Below, piece after piece: positions 51,595-62,681 of a stretch of DNA of 64,000 nucleotides. Each line of letters opens with the position of its first letter. The first letter of the stretch is position 1. Below the pieces are notes generated by a model. The model was not told where the DNA came from and did not search any database. It saw only the letters and a program-made list of their open reading frames with translations. Both the position numbers and the translations under genes were made by a program. The stretch comes from Streptomyces xanthochromogenes (lineage in GTDB: Bacteria; Actinomycetota; Actinomycetes; Streptomycetales; Streptomycetaceae), in assembly GCF_014650455.1 (NCBI RefSeq), contig NZ_BMUZ01000001.1, positions 248,001-312,000 of the forward strand. Direction: 5' to 3'.

Positions 51595-52317
51595 TTAAGC
51601 CCACTCTTCCTCTGCAAGCGGGGCGTCATTCAGCTGGTCACGAAGGCTTCGCCAGTTCGGCATGAACCTCTCCATGAGCTTGGTGAAGCGCTCATCGTGG
51701 TTGCGTTCCAAGTAGTGCGTCATCTCGTGGACAACGATGTACTCGAGGCAGCCTGGAGGCTTCTTCGCAAGCTCAACGTTGAACCAGATGCGCCCGGTCT
51801 CACGATTACACGAGCCCCACTTGGTCTTCATCCGCTTGATATTCCACCGTGGCACCGACACTTCGAGGACGGCTTCCCACTTGGCAATCACATCCGGGAG
51901 CATATGTCGAAGCTGCTCACGATACCAGCGGTCCAGCAAGTGCCGCCGCCGTTCAGCTGTTGTGCCGACCGGGACGTACAGCAGCAGCCGTTCACCGTCC
52001 AATTCGAAGTGAGCCCGCCCGGGACGCTCCACGACCTTCATCCTGCGACGAACGCCCCACACATAGTGGGACTCGCCTGTGACCATCTCTCGTGTGGACT
52101 GCCGGTCGGCAGATTGAAACTGCTCTCGTTGCTCCTTGATCCACGACAGGCGTTGGATTACAGCGAGTCGCACCTGCTGATCGTCTAGCTGGTGCGGCGC
52201 TGCTACACGGACGCGCCCCAGGGGTGGATAGACACCAATGTGCAGATTCTTGATGTCCTTATAGATGATTTCAACATCGATGCCACGGACAGTGAGAGAG
52301 GCACTAGCGGTACTCAT
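51595..52317 (-). CDS. YgjP-like zinc metallopeptidase in the restriction operon
   Basis: The 240-residue protein has the zinc motif H197-E-M-T-H201 followed by ERNHDERF, and the preceding WGSCNRETGRIWFN block typical of YgjP/SprT-like (M48-type) metallopeptidases. It overlaps the hsdR end by 14 nt, so it is the last cistron of the type I system. Such peptidases are often encoded with HsdR; a role in cleaving restriction subunits or in DNA-protein crosslink repair is plausible but unproven. The next gene starts 196 bp away. Confidence 0.88.
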   Translation of the reverse strand: MSTASASLTVRGIDVEIIYKDIKNLHIGVYPPLGRVRVAAPHQLDDQQVRLAVIQRLSWIKEQREQFQSADRQSTREMVTGESHYVWGVRRRMKVVERPGRAHFELDGERLLLYVPVGTTAERRRHLLDRWYREQLRHMLPDVIAKWEAVLEVSVPRWNIKRMKTKWGSCNRETGRIWFNVELAKKPPGCLEYIVVHEMTHYLERNHDERFTKLMERFMPNWRSLRDQLNDAPLAEEEWA

Positions 52318-55300
52318 GGCGCGCCTTCAGCAATTCCAGCAGCTCATCAAGCCGGTCGAAGTCGGCGGTCAGTGCCTGAGCGAGCGCGCGCCTGACCTTC
52401 TTTTCCTTCATGGTGTTGCCCACCCACGAATCGGGCTTGGTATGGAGGATGGTGGTGTCCACAAGCACGGCCAGGTCCGGTGACGGAGCGAAGAAATCAA
52501 TCAGAGCACGGCGGCCACCATTGTCAGCCCAATCCGGGTACTGGGTATCAGACTCGCCCTTGCCAAGTTTAGATGCATGCTCCAGGAGCTTCGCGAGATA
52601 TTCCTTGTAGTCCAGAGCGCTCTGTCGTCGTTCCTCGAGTATGGCGTCGAGCAGCTCAGACATCTTGTCGTAGTACTTGGGGTTCATCGGGCGCTCGTCG
52701 ATGATCACAGCCCGCATATTATTGGTGATCGTTTCCGCCACCGCTTCCGGATCCTTCTTGATACCCGCGGGAAGCTTGTCGAGCGCACCAGCCCCCATTT
52801 CGACGATCAACTGGACCAGCCCGGCTTCCTGGAAGTCAGAGACCACCTCCGAGGGGCTAGCGTTGATGTACGTGTCCAGCAAGTGCCGCATGCCGGCCTC
52901 GTACTGCTTGAAGTCAACATTCTCGCCAGCACCGAGCTTCACCTCTTCACGCACGTTGGCGTAGTGGGCGATCTCTTCCTTGATCGCTGCGGCTTCGGCG
53001 TCGCTGTACCCAGCGGCGTGCATTTCGTTGGCCAGGTTGCCGTACGCGCGAGTCACGGCCGCCACGGACTTGTAAAGCTCAACCCGCTTGGGTTCGTTGG
53101 CCTTGAGCTGCTCGGCGTTGCCCTGCTCCCGGGCACAGAAGTATTGCTGGTACTGGAGGGTGTTCATTGGTGGTTCGACCGGCTCGCAGAGCGCCCGAAC
53201 CTTCTCCAGAGCCTCATCGAGGTCGTCACGGGCTCTGTCGATCCGGTCTGACAGCAGCCCTTCGATGTCCTTCGACTCGTAGCCTTCGAGAGCGCCGACG
53301 GTGTAGTCCGTAATCGCGGACTCAAGGGAGTTGAACAGGTCGCGGTAGTCGACGATGTAGCCGTAGTCCTTGTCCTCGCCATCGAGGCGGTTGACCCGGC
53401 AGATCGCCTGAAAAAGACCGTGGTCCTGCATCTTCTTGTCGATGTACAGGTACGTCGCACTCGGAGCGTCGAAGCCAGTCAAGAGCTTGTCGACAACGAT
53501 GAGCAGCCGCATCTGGGCTGGGTCATTGATGAAACGCTCCTTAACGTCCCTTTCGAACTGCTCGACCTTGCCCATCGCCTGATCCGCAGGCTCGTCGAAG
53601 TGATCTGCGAGCATCTGCCGGTAGATCTCGTACTGACGCAGTCGCTCGGTCGCACCGTGGCCTGAGTCTTCCTTAGCGATGTCACCTGCCTGCGGTGCGT
53701 ACGAGGTGATAATGGCGCACTTGCCCTTGAACCCGGCCTGAATGAACAGCTCGTAGAACTTACACGCCTGGTAGATGCTCTGGCTGACAAGCATCGCATT
53801 GCCTCGACCATCCATCAGCCGCGGCTTGGTCTCCATGTCGAACAGGACGTCGTTGACTATCTGCCGGGCCCGCGGTTCCGAGCTGGCGACCTTCTGCACG
53901 GTGCCCCAGCGCTTCTTGAGCTCTGCGCGGGAGAGGTCGGTCATGCCACGGGTCTTAGCTTCAAACCACTGGTCGACCTTCGCCGGCGAGGTCAAATCCT
54001 GGTCAATGTTGCGCGCCTCGTACCGCAGGTCGAGCACGACGCCATCGGCAACGCCCTCGTTGAACTTGTAGGTATGAATGAAGGTGCCGAACCGTTGGAC
54101 AGTGGTGTCCTTGTCCTCTTTGAGAAGAGGTGTGCCGGTGAAGCCGATGAACATGGCCCCCGGCATGAGCGCCTTCATGGCGTCGTGCATCTTGCCCGAC
54201 TGCGTACGGTGGGCTTCGTCCACGAAGACGAAGAGGTTGCCTTTGGCCTGGAAGTCCTTGGGGACGGTCGCGGTGAGCTCACGAATGAACTCACTCTCAG
54301 CTTCATCACGGGCGGCCCCGTCTTCCGAGCCACGGAACTTGTGAACCAGCGAGCACATCAGCCACTCATCGCTCGCGTTCAAGGCGGCGAGGAGATCAGC
54401 GCTGCTCCTGGTTCGGTAGATGGGCTCTTTGGCTCCCTGGAAGACCTTCTGAATCTGATCATCCAGCTCGGTCCGGTCAGTGATCACCAAGACCCTTGGG
54501 TTTGTGCCAACTTGAGACTCCCGGATCCACTTAGCCAGCCACACCATCGTCAACGACTTGCCGGAGCCCTGGGTATGCCAGATGATGCCGCCCTCGCGCT
54601 TGGCAATCCGTTCCTGAGCAGCCTGGACGCCGAAGTACTGGTTGTGCCGACACGTCTTCTTCTGTCCTGCGTCGAAAACCATGAAGTCGTGAACCAGCTC
54701 GAGCAGGCGCTCCTTCGAGCAGAGCTGGGTCAAGGAACGATCGAGGTGATCGGCGATGTCGGACGGTTCACGCCATGCAAGCCAGTACTTCTCCGGCGTG
54801 TCGATAGCGCTGTAACGCAGCCCCTCCACGTCATTGCCGGCCATGACGAGCTGCACCGTCGTGAAGAACGAACGGATGAACTCGGGACGCTGGTTCCCGA
54901 TGCTCTGCCGAATTCCCTCAGAGACGGCGACCTTCGAGCGCTTGAGCTCAATTGTCCCGAAGGCAATGCCGTTGACGTAGAGCACGATGTCCGGGCGCTT
55001 CGTGTGCTGCCCCAGCACCGTCACTTCCTCCGCCAGGGCGAAGTGATTGGCTTCGGGGCACGCCCAGTCGACGAGCCATACCGTCTCCGTCCGCTCGCCG
55101 ACACCGGGCTTGACCTTCACCCCGTACCGGAGCAGACCGTAGACATCTCGGTTCGCCTCGTATAGATCGCGGCCACCACCGAGCGATACGTCGCTCTTCA
55201 GCTTATCGATCGCCTTGTTGATGAGGTTGTCGCTGTAGCTCCGGGCACGGAGGTTTCGCGTGAGCAGCTCGACATCGACGTTGGAGTTTGCCGCACGGTG

Positions 55301-55396
55301 TTCCCAGTTGCCGAGGTACTCGTAGCCCAACGAATCTCGGAACAGCTTGACGACGCGGTCTTGAGTCTTGCGCTCCGGCTGACCGACGTTACTCAT
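52304..55396 (-). CDS. hsdR: Type I restriction enzyme R subunit
   Basis: The 1030-residue protein has an N-terminal PD-(D/E)xK nuclease (RPDIVLYVNGIAFGTIELKR), Walker A GSGKSLTM, the DEAH-like motif VFVDEAHRTQSG, and later helicase motifs GFTGTPLLKED and LLTGFDAPSATYLYID. It translocates unmethylated DNA and cuts at a distance. Start ATG at 55396 overlaps the hsdS stop by 4 nt. Length is normal for HsdR. Confidence 0.95.
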   Translation of the reverse strand: MSNVGQPERKTQDRVVKLFRDSLGYEYLGNWEHRAANSNVDVELLTRNLRARSYSDNLINKAIDKLKSDVSLGGGRDLYEANRDVYGLLRYGVKVKPGVGERTETVWLVDWACPEANHFALAEEVTVLGQHTKRPDIVLYVNGIAFGTIELKRSKVAVSEGIRQSIGNQRPEFIRSFFTTVQLVMAGNDVEGLRYSAIDTPEKYWLAWREPSDIADHLDRSLTQLCSKERLLELVHDFMVFDAGQKKTCRHNQYFGVQAAQERIAKREGGIIWHTQGSGKSLTMVWLAKWIRESQVGTNPRVLVITDRTELDDQIQKVFQGAKEPIYRTRSSADLLAALNASDEWLMCSLVHKFRGSEDGAARDEAESEFIRELTATVPKDFQAKGNLFVFVDEAHRTQSGKMHDAMKALMPGAMFIGFTGTPLLKEDKDTTVQRFGTFIHTYKFNEGVADGVVLDLRYEARNIDQDLTSPAKVDQWFEAKTRGMTDLSRAELKKRWGTVQKVASSEPRARQIVNDVLFDMETKPRLMDGRGNAMLVSQSIYQACKFYELFIQAGFKGKCAIITSYAPQAGDIAKEDSGHGATERLRQYEIYRQMLADHFDEPADQAMGKVEQFERDVKERFINDPAQMRLLIVVDKLLTGFDAPSATYLYIDKKMQDHGLFQAICRVNRLDGEDKDYGYIVDYRDLFNSLESAITDYTVGALEGYESKDIEGLLSDRIDRARDDLDEALEKVRALCEPVEPPMNTLQYQQYFCAREQGNAEQLKANEPKRVELYKSVAAVTRAYGNLANEMHAAGYSDAEAAAIKEEIAHYANVREEVKLGAGENVDFKQYEAGMRHLLDTYINASPSEVVSDFQEAGLVQLIVEMGAGALDKLPAGIKKDPEAVAETITNNMRAVIIDERPMNPKYYDKMSELLDAILEERRQSALDYKEYLAKLLEHASKLGKGESDTQYPDWADNGGRRALIDFFAPSPDLAVLVDTTILHTKPDSWVGNTMKEKKVRRALAQALTADFDRLDELLELLKARHEYR

Positions 55397-56562
55397 CCTG
55401 CACTCACCTTGGTAGGGAGGCGAGTGCGGCCAGTCAGGAGTTGTTGCATCAGGCCAGTCTTAACAGCGCGGACCTTGGCGAGTCGAGCCTCCAGTTTATT
55501 GACTTCCGCGTCCACGTCGTCGAGAACCGAAGCGATTGCGCGTTGCTCGACATCGTCAGGAACCTCGACCTCAATCTTGCTATACTCTGCGATCCATCGT
55601 CGCTTGTGATCGACAACACTGTAATCGATCAACTGCATCCGTTCATACGCAAAGCGAAGATTCACGCCCGAGCGAGCACTCAAGATCTTCATTGCCGACG
55701 ACTTCGCTTTGAAAGGAAAAGTGACAAGCTTTGATGCTGTCGTGAAGTCGTCGAAGATAATTACTGGCACCGCGTTGTAAATGCCGCACCTTTCTGTTGT
55801 GCGGCCAAGAATAAATGTCTTACCGGCCGTCAGAACCGGCGTGCCTACGTCGCTATACTCCGTGCTCGACACCAGATAGCGACCAGGCTGCTCGTACGCC
55901 AGCAGGTCGCCGATCCGCTTCAGCTCCCAGGGCTCCGCGAAACCAGGTAGGCGCGTGCGACCGGTGAGAAGCTGCTGCATCACGCCTTGCTTGATCTCCC
56001 GCTTCTTGGCACGCATCCGCTCCAGCGTGACAATTAGATCATCGATGCCGCGAAGCGCCTCGGCGATCAGGTGCTGCTCTTCAGTCGCCGGCAGTGGAAT
56101 CTCAAGCTGCCGAAAGTATTCAAGTCCGATGGTTTTGATTGTACTTCCGTTGGAGATTCGCTCCAACTCAGGCTTCACATACTGGAGATAGTAGTAAAGA
56201 TACCAGTTATCGAGACGGGGGCCGCAGCTCCAAGCCATAAAGTGCTGACTGACGGCCATATCAGCCCCGAGGACGGCACTCTTCCCGATTCCAGCATCCC
56301 GCAGGAGGATAACTGATCCCATAGGATGGACCACTGCTGACGAGTTGGCCAATCCCATACGTGTGATGGTCTCAGTTGTTTTTGACACTAGACCCTGGTC
56401 CAGCCTAAAAGTGTCCTTGAGTGAAACCCAAGGGATACTACCGTTCCAATAGTCTTCACGCTTTTTATTCGGCGTGTGTCCGCTGCCCCGGGCAGCAACG
56501 TCATCGAGAGCTACCAGGTTCCAAGGCAGACTCTGAGCTCGAGCGTTCCCACCAGCGGTCAT
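55393..56562 (-). CDS. hsdS: Type I restriction-modification specificity subunit
   Basis: The 389-residue protein has two target-recognition domains (about 12-165 and 205-355). Each is followed by a conserved helix ending in nearly the same block: GVMQQLLTGRTRLPG and GLMQQLLTGRTRLPT. It sets the bipartite DNA target. GC content drops in the recognition domains (for example 55560-55800 and 56090-56420), typical of rapidly exchanged modules. It overlaps both neighbours by 4 nt. Confidence 0.94.
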   Translation of the reverse strand: MTAGGNARAQSLPWNLVALDDVAARGSGHTPNKKREDYWNGSIPWVSLKDTFRLDQGLVSKTTETITRMGLANSSAVVHPMGSVILLRDAGIGKSAVLGADMAVSQHFMAWSCGPRLDNWYLYYYLQYVKPELERISNGSTIKTIGLEYFRQLEIPLPATEEQHLIAEALRGIDDLIVTLERMRAKKREIKQGVMQQLLTGRTRLPGFAEPWELKRIGDLLAYEQPGRYLVSSTEYSDVGTPVLTAGKTFILGRTTERCGIYNAVPVIIFDDFTTASKLVTFPFKAKSSAMKILSARSGVNLRFAYERMQLIDYSVVDHKRRWIAEYSKIEVEVPDDVEQRAIASVLDDVDAEVNKLEARLAKVRAVKTGLMQQLLTGRTRLPTKVSAG

Positions 56563-58994
56563 GACTCGACCCCCATGTTGGCGAGGCAGCCAGCGACCTT
56601 TGCGTCAAGCATCTTGAGAGCGATGTCGAGGCTGCCAACTGTCTCAGCGTAGCGTTCGCCGAGCTGCTGGATCCGTGAGACGAGTGCTCGCGTGAGCGAC
56701 TCAGCCTCAGACGCCACGCGGCTTGTGAGCGTCGCTCGCCACTTGTCGTCAAGCACAAGCTGCTTGATCTCAGGCTTGGTGAGGTCGCCGTATTTCTTGA
56801 GGGTCGCGAGATCGAGGGCGGCCTGGGCTTCCTTGGCGGCCTTCTTGGCGACAGCCTCTTCGTTGTACAGCTTGATCAGGTGCTGCAGCGCCTTAATCTC
56901 CCCCGCGTCAGCTCCCTCATGCCGGGCCACCTTGAGCCGCGTCGCAGCAAGCGGCTTGGAGATCTTGCCATCGTCCGTCGCCTCAGCAAGTAGGCCATCT
57001 TCTACGGCGTGCTCCTCGATGTACTCCTCGACAGCACGGCTTGCTGCTTCGGCTGCCGCGTGCAGTACGTCGACCTTGGCGTGCTCGTCCGCGAAGTAAC
57101 GAGCGACGATGAGCGCCGGCGGGATGAGGTCCATCTTGTACTTGGTGGCGCTGCGCCCCGAGCCAATGACGAGGTCCGGGGTCTCAGAGAGCTTGCGCTC
57201 CTTGTCCTCGATGGTCTTACGGGGCTTCGCCGCCTCACACCACCCGTCGCTCATGACTAGGAAGACGTCGTCGTGCATGACGCCGTGCCAATAAGTCATG
57301 AGCTGCTCGTAGACGTCGTATTCGTCGAGCAGAGGGGTGTTCTTGAACCGGGCCAGCAGATCGTCACTGATACCAGCGATCAGGTCCTTGGGGACAGTGT
57401 CCGGGTTGAGCGCTTGCAGGACCGGCCGGTGCGCGGCGAACCAGTCTTCAACCTGACCGCGGATGTCCATAGCGAACTTCTGGAACTCGTCGGAATCCAG
57501 GATGGCCTGTTGTACCTCAGCCACGCCGACAGCAAGGTCGCTGTAGCCGGGGCGGTTCGGCTTGAAGAGCGTGGCACGAAGGCTCGGGAACGCCTCCCAG
57601 TATCCGTTGAGTGCGTCCAGGTCGTGGTCCGGGATCCCGCCGTGAAGGTGGGCATGAAGATCCTGGATGTCTTCCGGCTCGGAGGAGTCGATGTACCGCG
57701 GGATGTTGAGGTTGTAGTCGTTCTTCGGGACGGCGATCTCGTGGAGCGGCACCATACGCGAGTAGCGCTCGATCGCGATCTGCCTGTTGAAGACGTCGAC
57801 GATCTTGTGGATGTCCTGGCTCCGGAGACGGTTCTTGTTGCCGTCCTTCATGAAACCCTTGGAAGCGTCGATCATGAAGATGCCAGTTCGCGCCTGGGCA
57901 TTCTCCTTGTCGAGAACGATGATGCAGGCCGGAATGCCTGTGCCGTAGAAGAGATTCGCGGGCAGGCCGATGATGCCCTTGATGTAGCCACGGCGCAGCA
58001 GTTCCTTGCGAATGTTGGCCTCAGCGTGACCGCGGAACAGTACACCGTGCGGCAAGATGACTGCGGCCTTGCCCTTGCTCTTGAGGGACTTGAGGATGTG
58101 CAGGAGGAAGGCGTAGTCGCCGTTCTTCTCCGGCGGCCGACCGAACTCGAAGCGACCATAGTCGTTCTCCAGGCCGTTGTTCCACGACTTGATCGAGAAC
58201 GGCGGATTGGCGACGGCGAAGTCGAAGGTCTGTAGCCGTGCGCCCTGGGTGAACTGTGGGCTGGAAATCGTGTCACCCTTGCGGATGTCACGGTCCTCGT
58301 AGCCGTGCAGGATCATGTTCATCTGGGCCAGCGCCCAGGTGGCGTTGTCCTTCTCCTGACCGTAGATGGTGAGGCCACGTGGGGCCTCACCAGCGACCTT
58401 GAGGAGCAACGAGCCGGACCCGCACGTCGGGTCGTAGACCGTGTGGTCCTGCCGGGTGCCCACTCCCATACCGACGATCTTGGCGAGCACTCGCGAGACC
58501 TCGGCCGGGGTGTAAAACTGCCCCTTCGACTTGCCCGAATCCGTTGCAAAGTGCCGCATCAGGTACTCGTAGGCGTCGCCAAGCAGGTCGTCACCCTCAG
58601 CGCGGCTACCTCGGAAGTCGAGATCAGCGAAGATCGTCACAAGCTTGGAGAGGCGATCCTGCATCTCCTTGTCCTTGCCGAGCTTCTCCTCGTCGTTGAA
58701 GTCGGCCAGATCGATGACCTTCTCAAGTCCGTTGGCCTCGGCGAGCTGACCGATGATCTTGTTGATTTTGTCGCCGATCTCCTTATCACCCTTGAGGGCG
58801 GCCATGTCATCGAAGGATCCGCCGGCGGGGACGTCGATCAAGGAGTTCGGATCAGACTTGGCCTTGTCCGTCACATACTTCACGAACAGCAGCGTCAGGA
58901 TGTAGTCCTTGTACTGGCTGGCATCCATGCCGCCGCGCAGCTCGTCGCAGCTCCGCCACAGGGAGCGGTACAGGTCCGACTTCTTGAGGGCCAC
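56559..58994 (-). CDS. hsdM: Type I restriction-modification DNA methyltransferase subunit
   Basis: The 811-residue protein starts at GTG 58994. The N-terminal HsdM domain is followed by the N6-adenine methyltransferase fold with motif I DPTCGSGSLLL and motif IV NPPF. Residues past about 500 form a long helical extension with Lys/Ala/Glu-rich coiled-coil segments, making it longer than the classic 500-residue enzyme; this form is known in other type I systems. It begins the operon. The 279 bp upstream have no gene. Confidence 0.94.
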   Translation of the reverse strand: MALKKSDLYRSLWRSCDELRGGMDASQYKDYILTLLFVKYVTDKAKSDPNSLIDVPAGGSFDDMAALKGDKEIGDKINKIIGQLAEANGLEKVIDLADFNDEEKLGKDKEMQDRLSKLVTIFADLDFRGSRAEGDDLLGDAYEYLMRHFATDSGKSKGQFYTPAEVSRVLAKIVGMGVGTRQDHTVYDPTCGSGSLLLKVAGEAPRGLTIYGQEKDNATWALAQMNMILHGYEDRDIRKGDTISSPQFTQGARLQTFDFAVANPPFSIKSWNNGLENDYGRFEFGRPPEKNGDYAFLLHILKSLKSKGKAAVILPHGVLFRGHAEANIRKELLRRGYIKGIIGLPANLFYGTGIPACIIVLDKENAQARTGIFMIDASKGFMKDGNKNRLRSQDIHKIVDVFNRQIAIERYSRMVPLHEIAVPKNDYNLNIPRYIDSSEPEDIQDLHAHLHGGIPDHDLDALNGYWEAFPSLRATLFKPNRPGYSDLAVGVAEVQQAILDSDEFQKFAMDIRGQVEDWFAAHRPVLQALNPDTVPKDLIAGISDDLLARFKNTPLLDEYDVYEQLMTYWHGVMHDDVFLVMSDGWCEAAKPRKTIEDKERKLSETPDLVIGSGRSATKYKMDLIPPALIVARYFADEHAKVDVLHAAAEAASRAVEEYIEEHAVEDGLLAEATDDGKISKPLAATRLKVARHEGADAGEIKALQHLIKLYNEEAVAKKAAKEAQAALDLATLKKYGDLTKPEIKQLVLDDKWRATLTSRVASEAESLTRALVSRIQQLGERYAETVGSLDIALKMLDAKVAGCLANMGVES

Positions 58995-59273
58995 TAGTAC
59001 GCCCCCTTGCCAGCGCCGAGCCCAGACCCTGACCGCGATCCCACGGTGAGGTGTACGCGTGACCTGTCCATCCTTCGGCGCCCATCCTTCGTATGCCAGT
59101 GCGTAACAGCAGTGCCACTGATGGCAAAGCCCAAGCTAAGTGCCCCAACGATAGCGCTGAGGGCCGACACAGGATGCCGTTAGGGTGCGACGCTCAAGGG
59201 CCTAGTCCGATGTCCTACGCAATGAGTTGGACGAGGCGCTTTCACGGGCACCAAGAGCGGGGAGGTCAGGCTG

Positions 59274-59771
59274 CTATTGCGGCTTCGTAGTCAGCGGGAC
59301 TGAGCTATCCAAGACTGCTGGACAGTCGGTACAAGTTGTGACAGCCCTCGATGAAGCCGAAGATCGCAGTGCAGGCGACGGCCCGGCTGGGCCAGGGGGG
59401 GCGGTTCTCCCGCCGCGGCGTAGCCAACTCCTAGCGCGTTCGGCGCTAGCCAGGCCCTCGCTTTCGTCTGCGCCGACCTCGGCTTCGCTGACCCACAGTC
59501 GTGCTGCGGTCTCGGTCAGATCGAAGCCCTTGGGGCGATCTAACCGACCCGAGCGGTAACCGCGCCCGCACAACTCTTCGATCTCGGCCTGGGAATCCAT
59601 CGTGAACGACCAGCGAGGGTGAGGCTGGCTCTTCTCTGCTTTCCACGACGGCATCCTCCCAGGGACGAACCCTGACAGCGGAGGATCGCCAACGGGGCCG
59701 GGACGGTCCGTCCAGGCCCCCTTGGCCGCTTGTACTTTGGCACTGAACTCCACCACATCGGCGACGTGGTG
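59274..59771 (-). CDS. Hypothetical protein at the right edge of the island
   Basis: A 165-codon frame opens at GTG 59771 inside the palindrome that follows ychF. It encodes VVEFSAKVQAAKGAWTDRPG and later AEIEELCGRGYRSGRLDRPKG and FDLTETAARLWV. About 70% G/C at third positions over the first 100 codons supports coding there. A rare TTA leucine codon is present (in GRLDRPK). The C-terminal 55 residues look like random low-complexity translation. No family is recognised, and the start may lie further in. Confidence 0.42.
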   Translation of the reverse strand, partial: HHVADVVEFSAKVQAAKGAWTDRPGPVGDPPLSGFVPGRMPSWKAEKSQPHPRWSFTMDSQAEIEELCGRGYRSGRLDRPKGFDLTETAARLWVSEAEVGADESEGLASAERARSWLRRGGRTAPPGPAGPSPALRSSASSRAVTTCTDCPAVLDSSVPLTTKPQ

Positions 59772-59775
59772 GAGT

Positions 59776-59780
<5 letters not shown>
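59742..59780. repeat. 15-bp perfect palindrome spanning the ychF stop codon
   Basis: ACTGAACTCCACCAC (59742-59756) pairs with 59766-59780 around a 9-nt loop. The GTGGAGTTC motif occurs a third time inside the ychF coding end (59791-59799). No T-run follows on the minus strand. It is either the ychF terminator or an integration-related duplication of the gene end. Confidence 0.7.
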
Positions 59781-60864
<1,084 letters not shown>

Positions 60865-61038
60865 GTGGCGACTTCCCGGTACGAGGGCGGTGGACGGTCC
60901 GGAGAGTGGACCGCCCACCAGTTTACGGGCGCGCCAAACCGGCCGTGACGGCCCCGGACCGTCGAACGCACGGGCAAGCTCACTCAAAGGGCGTGTCCAA
61001 TGGATGGTTGCGCCCCTGTCGCGACCTACGTTGGTGCT

Positions 61039-61716
61039 GTGGAGCAATCTAGGACGCGCACCCCGCAGAACGGACAGCGAGCACGGACCTCGGCGCCGGG
61101 GCCCTCCCGGGCGCCACTCGGCGTGCCCGCGGGCCCGGCGGCGGCCGGTGAGAGCGCCGCCGTCTACCGGGCGGCCGGCCGCACCCGGCGGGTGCCGCCC
61201 ATCGTCCTCGCGCTGCGCAGACTGCCGTCTCCCCGGCTCACCGGACTCGGCGGCGGGCTCTTCGCCGCGGCCCTGATGTTCGCGCTCGGCACTCTGGACT
61301 GGCTGCTCTTCGACGGTTCGCCCGCGGTGTACGGGGTCCTGTTCCTGCCGGTCTGCGCGGTGACCGCGCTCTGGGTGCGGCCCGCCGACCTGGTGACGGC
61401 CCCGATCTGCGTGCCCATCGCCTTCGCGGTGGGGATCGTCCCGGTCGCGGGCGGCACCGGCGGCTTCGGCGGGCAGGCCATGGCCGTGGTCACCGCGCTC
61501 GCCCTGCACGCGGGCTGGCTGTACGCGGGAACGCTGGTGGCCGGCGTGATCGCCACCGTACGGAAGGTACGGCTCATGGGGCGCCGGCGCGGTCCGGGCA
61601 AGGCCGGGAACGCCGGCAAGGCCGCGGGTCCGGGCGCCAAGGCGGGCGGTGCCGCCAAGGCCGGGGGCACGGGCGTCAAGGCCGGCGGCTCGGGCAAGGC
61701 CGGCACCCGGCGCTGA
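61039..61716 (+). CDS. DUF6542-like membrane protein
   Basis: The 225-residue protein starts at GTG 61039 (VEQSRTRTPQNGQ). Four hydrophobic helices lie at about residues 72-92, 97-116, 120-142 and 152-178. The N-terminus is hydrophilic; the C-terminal 45 residues are a Lys/Gly/Ala-rich repeat tail (KAGG units), likely cytoplasmic. TACGTT stands 6 nt before the GTG and no ribosome-binding site is present, so a leaderless transcript is possible. Function unknown. Confidence 0.78.
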   Translation: MEQSRTRTPQNGQRARTSAPGPSRAPLGVPAGPAAAGESAAVYRAAGRTRRVPPIVLALRRLPSPRLTGLGGGLFAAALMFALGTLDWLLFDGSPAVYGVLFLPVCAVTALWVRPADLVTAPICVPIAFAVGIVPVAGGTGGFGGQAMAVVTALALHAGWLYAGTLVAGVIATVRKVRLMGRRRGPGKAGNAGKAAGPGAKAGGAAKAGGTGVKAGGSGKAGTRR

Positions 61717-61878
61717 GCCCCGGCGAGAGCGCGTGACGTTCTCGGGAGGGACCCCGCAGGGCGAGGCGGCCGGGGCCGGGCCGATCCCGGCCGCGCGCCG
61801 AGCGCCCGACCCGCACCGCCCGCAGAGCACGTACAGCCCACACCACAGAGCACGTACAGCCCGGACCGCCCGCCGGGC

Positions 61879-62634
61879 CTAGCGGCCGGCCGCCACCATC
61901 GCCGCTCCCACGATCCCCGCGTTGTTCTGCAACTGGGCCGGGACGATCTCCGCCTCGATGCCCTCGATCAGCGGCACGAACTTGTCGGCCTTGCGGCTGA
62001 CCCCGCCGCCGATGATGAACAGCTCGGGCGAGAACAGCATCTCCACATGGGCGAGGTACTTCTGGACCCGGCGCGCCCAGTGCGACCAGCTCAGGTCCTC
62101 GTCCTCCTTGACCTTCGTCGAGGCGTGCTTCTCCGCCTCGTGGCCGTGCAGCTCCAGATGGCCGAGCTCGGTGTTGGGGACGAGGTGGCCGTCGATGAAG
62201 ACCGCGCTGCCGATGCCCGTACCGAAGGTCAGCAGGATCACCGTGCCCTTGCGGTCCTTGCCCGCGCCGAAGCGCATCTCGGCGACGCCCGCCGCGTCCG
62301 CGTCGTTCAGGACGGTCACCGGCATGTCGTTCCCCAGGCGGTCGCCGAGCAGACGGGCCGCGTCCACGCCCACCCAGTCCTTGGCGACGTTGGCCGCGGT
62401 GCGGACGGTGTTCGCGGTGATCACCCCGGGGAAGGTGATGCCGACCGGCCCCGACCAGCCGAAATGGCCGACGACCTCCGCGACGCGGTCCGCCACCGCA
62501 TCGGGGGTGGCGGGCTGCGGGGTCAGCACCTTGTGGCGCTCCTGCGCCAGGTCGCCCCGATCGAGGTCGACGGGGGCACCCTTGATGCCGGTTCCGCCGA
62601 CGTCCACTCCGAACACGTTCCTCATGGCGTTCAT
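61879..62634 (-). CDS. ppgK: Polyphosphate glucokinase (ROK family)
   Basis: The 251-residue kinase starts at ATG 62634 ([20 protein letters not shown]). It has the phosphate motif [18 protein letters not shown], the catalytic Asp in [16 protein letters not shown] and [12 protein letters not shown]. The [14 protein letters not shown] stretch is the ROK-like zinc/His region of PpgK. It phosphorylates glucose with polyphosphate or ATP. Gene order ychF, ppgK, ispH is the usual one in Streptomyces. Confidence 0.93.
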   Translation of the reverse strand: MNAMRNVFGVDVGGTGIKGAPVDLDRGDLAQERHKVLTPQPATPDAVADRVAEVVGHFGWSGPVGITFPGVITANTVRTAANVAKDWVGVDAARLLGDRLGNDMPVTVLNDADAAGVAEMRFGAGKDRKGTVILLTFGTGIGSAVFIDGHLVPNTELGHLELHGHEAEKHASTKVKEDEDLSWSHWARRVQKYLAHVEMLFSPELFIIGGGVSRKADKFVPLIEGIEAEIVPAQLQNNAGIVGAAMVAAGR

Positions 62635-62681
62635 GAGATCCACGTTACGGGCGGACGCGCGGCCGGACGTCATGGACGGCG

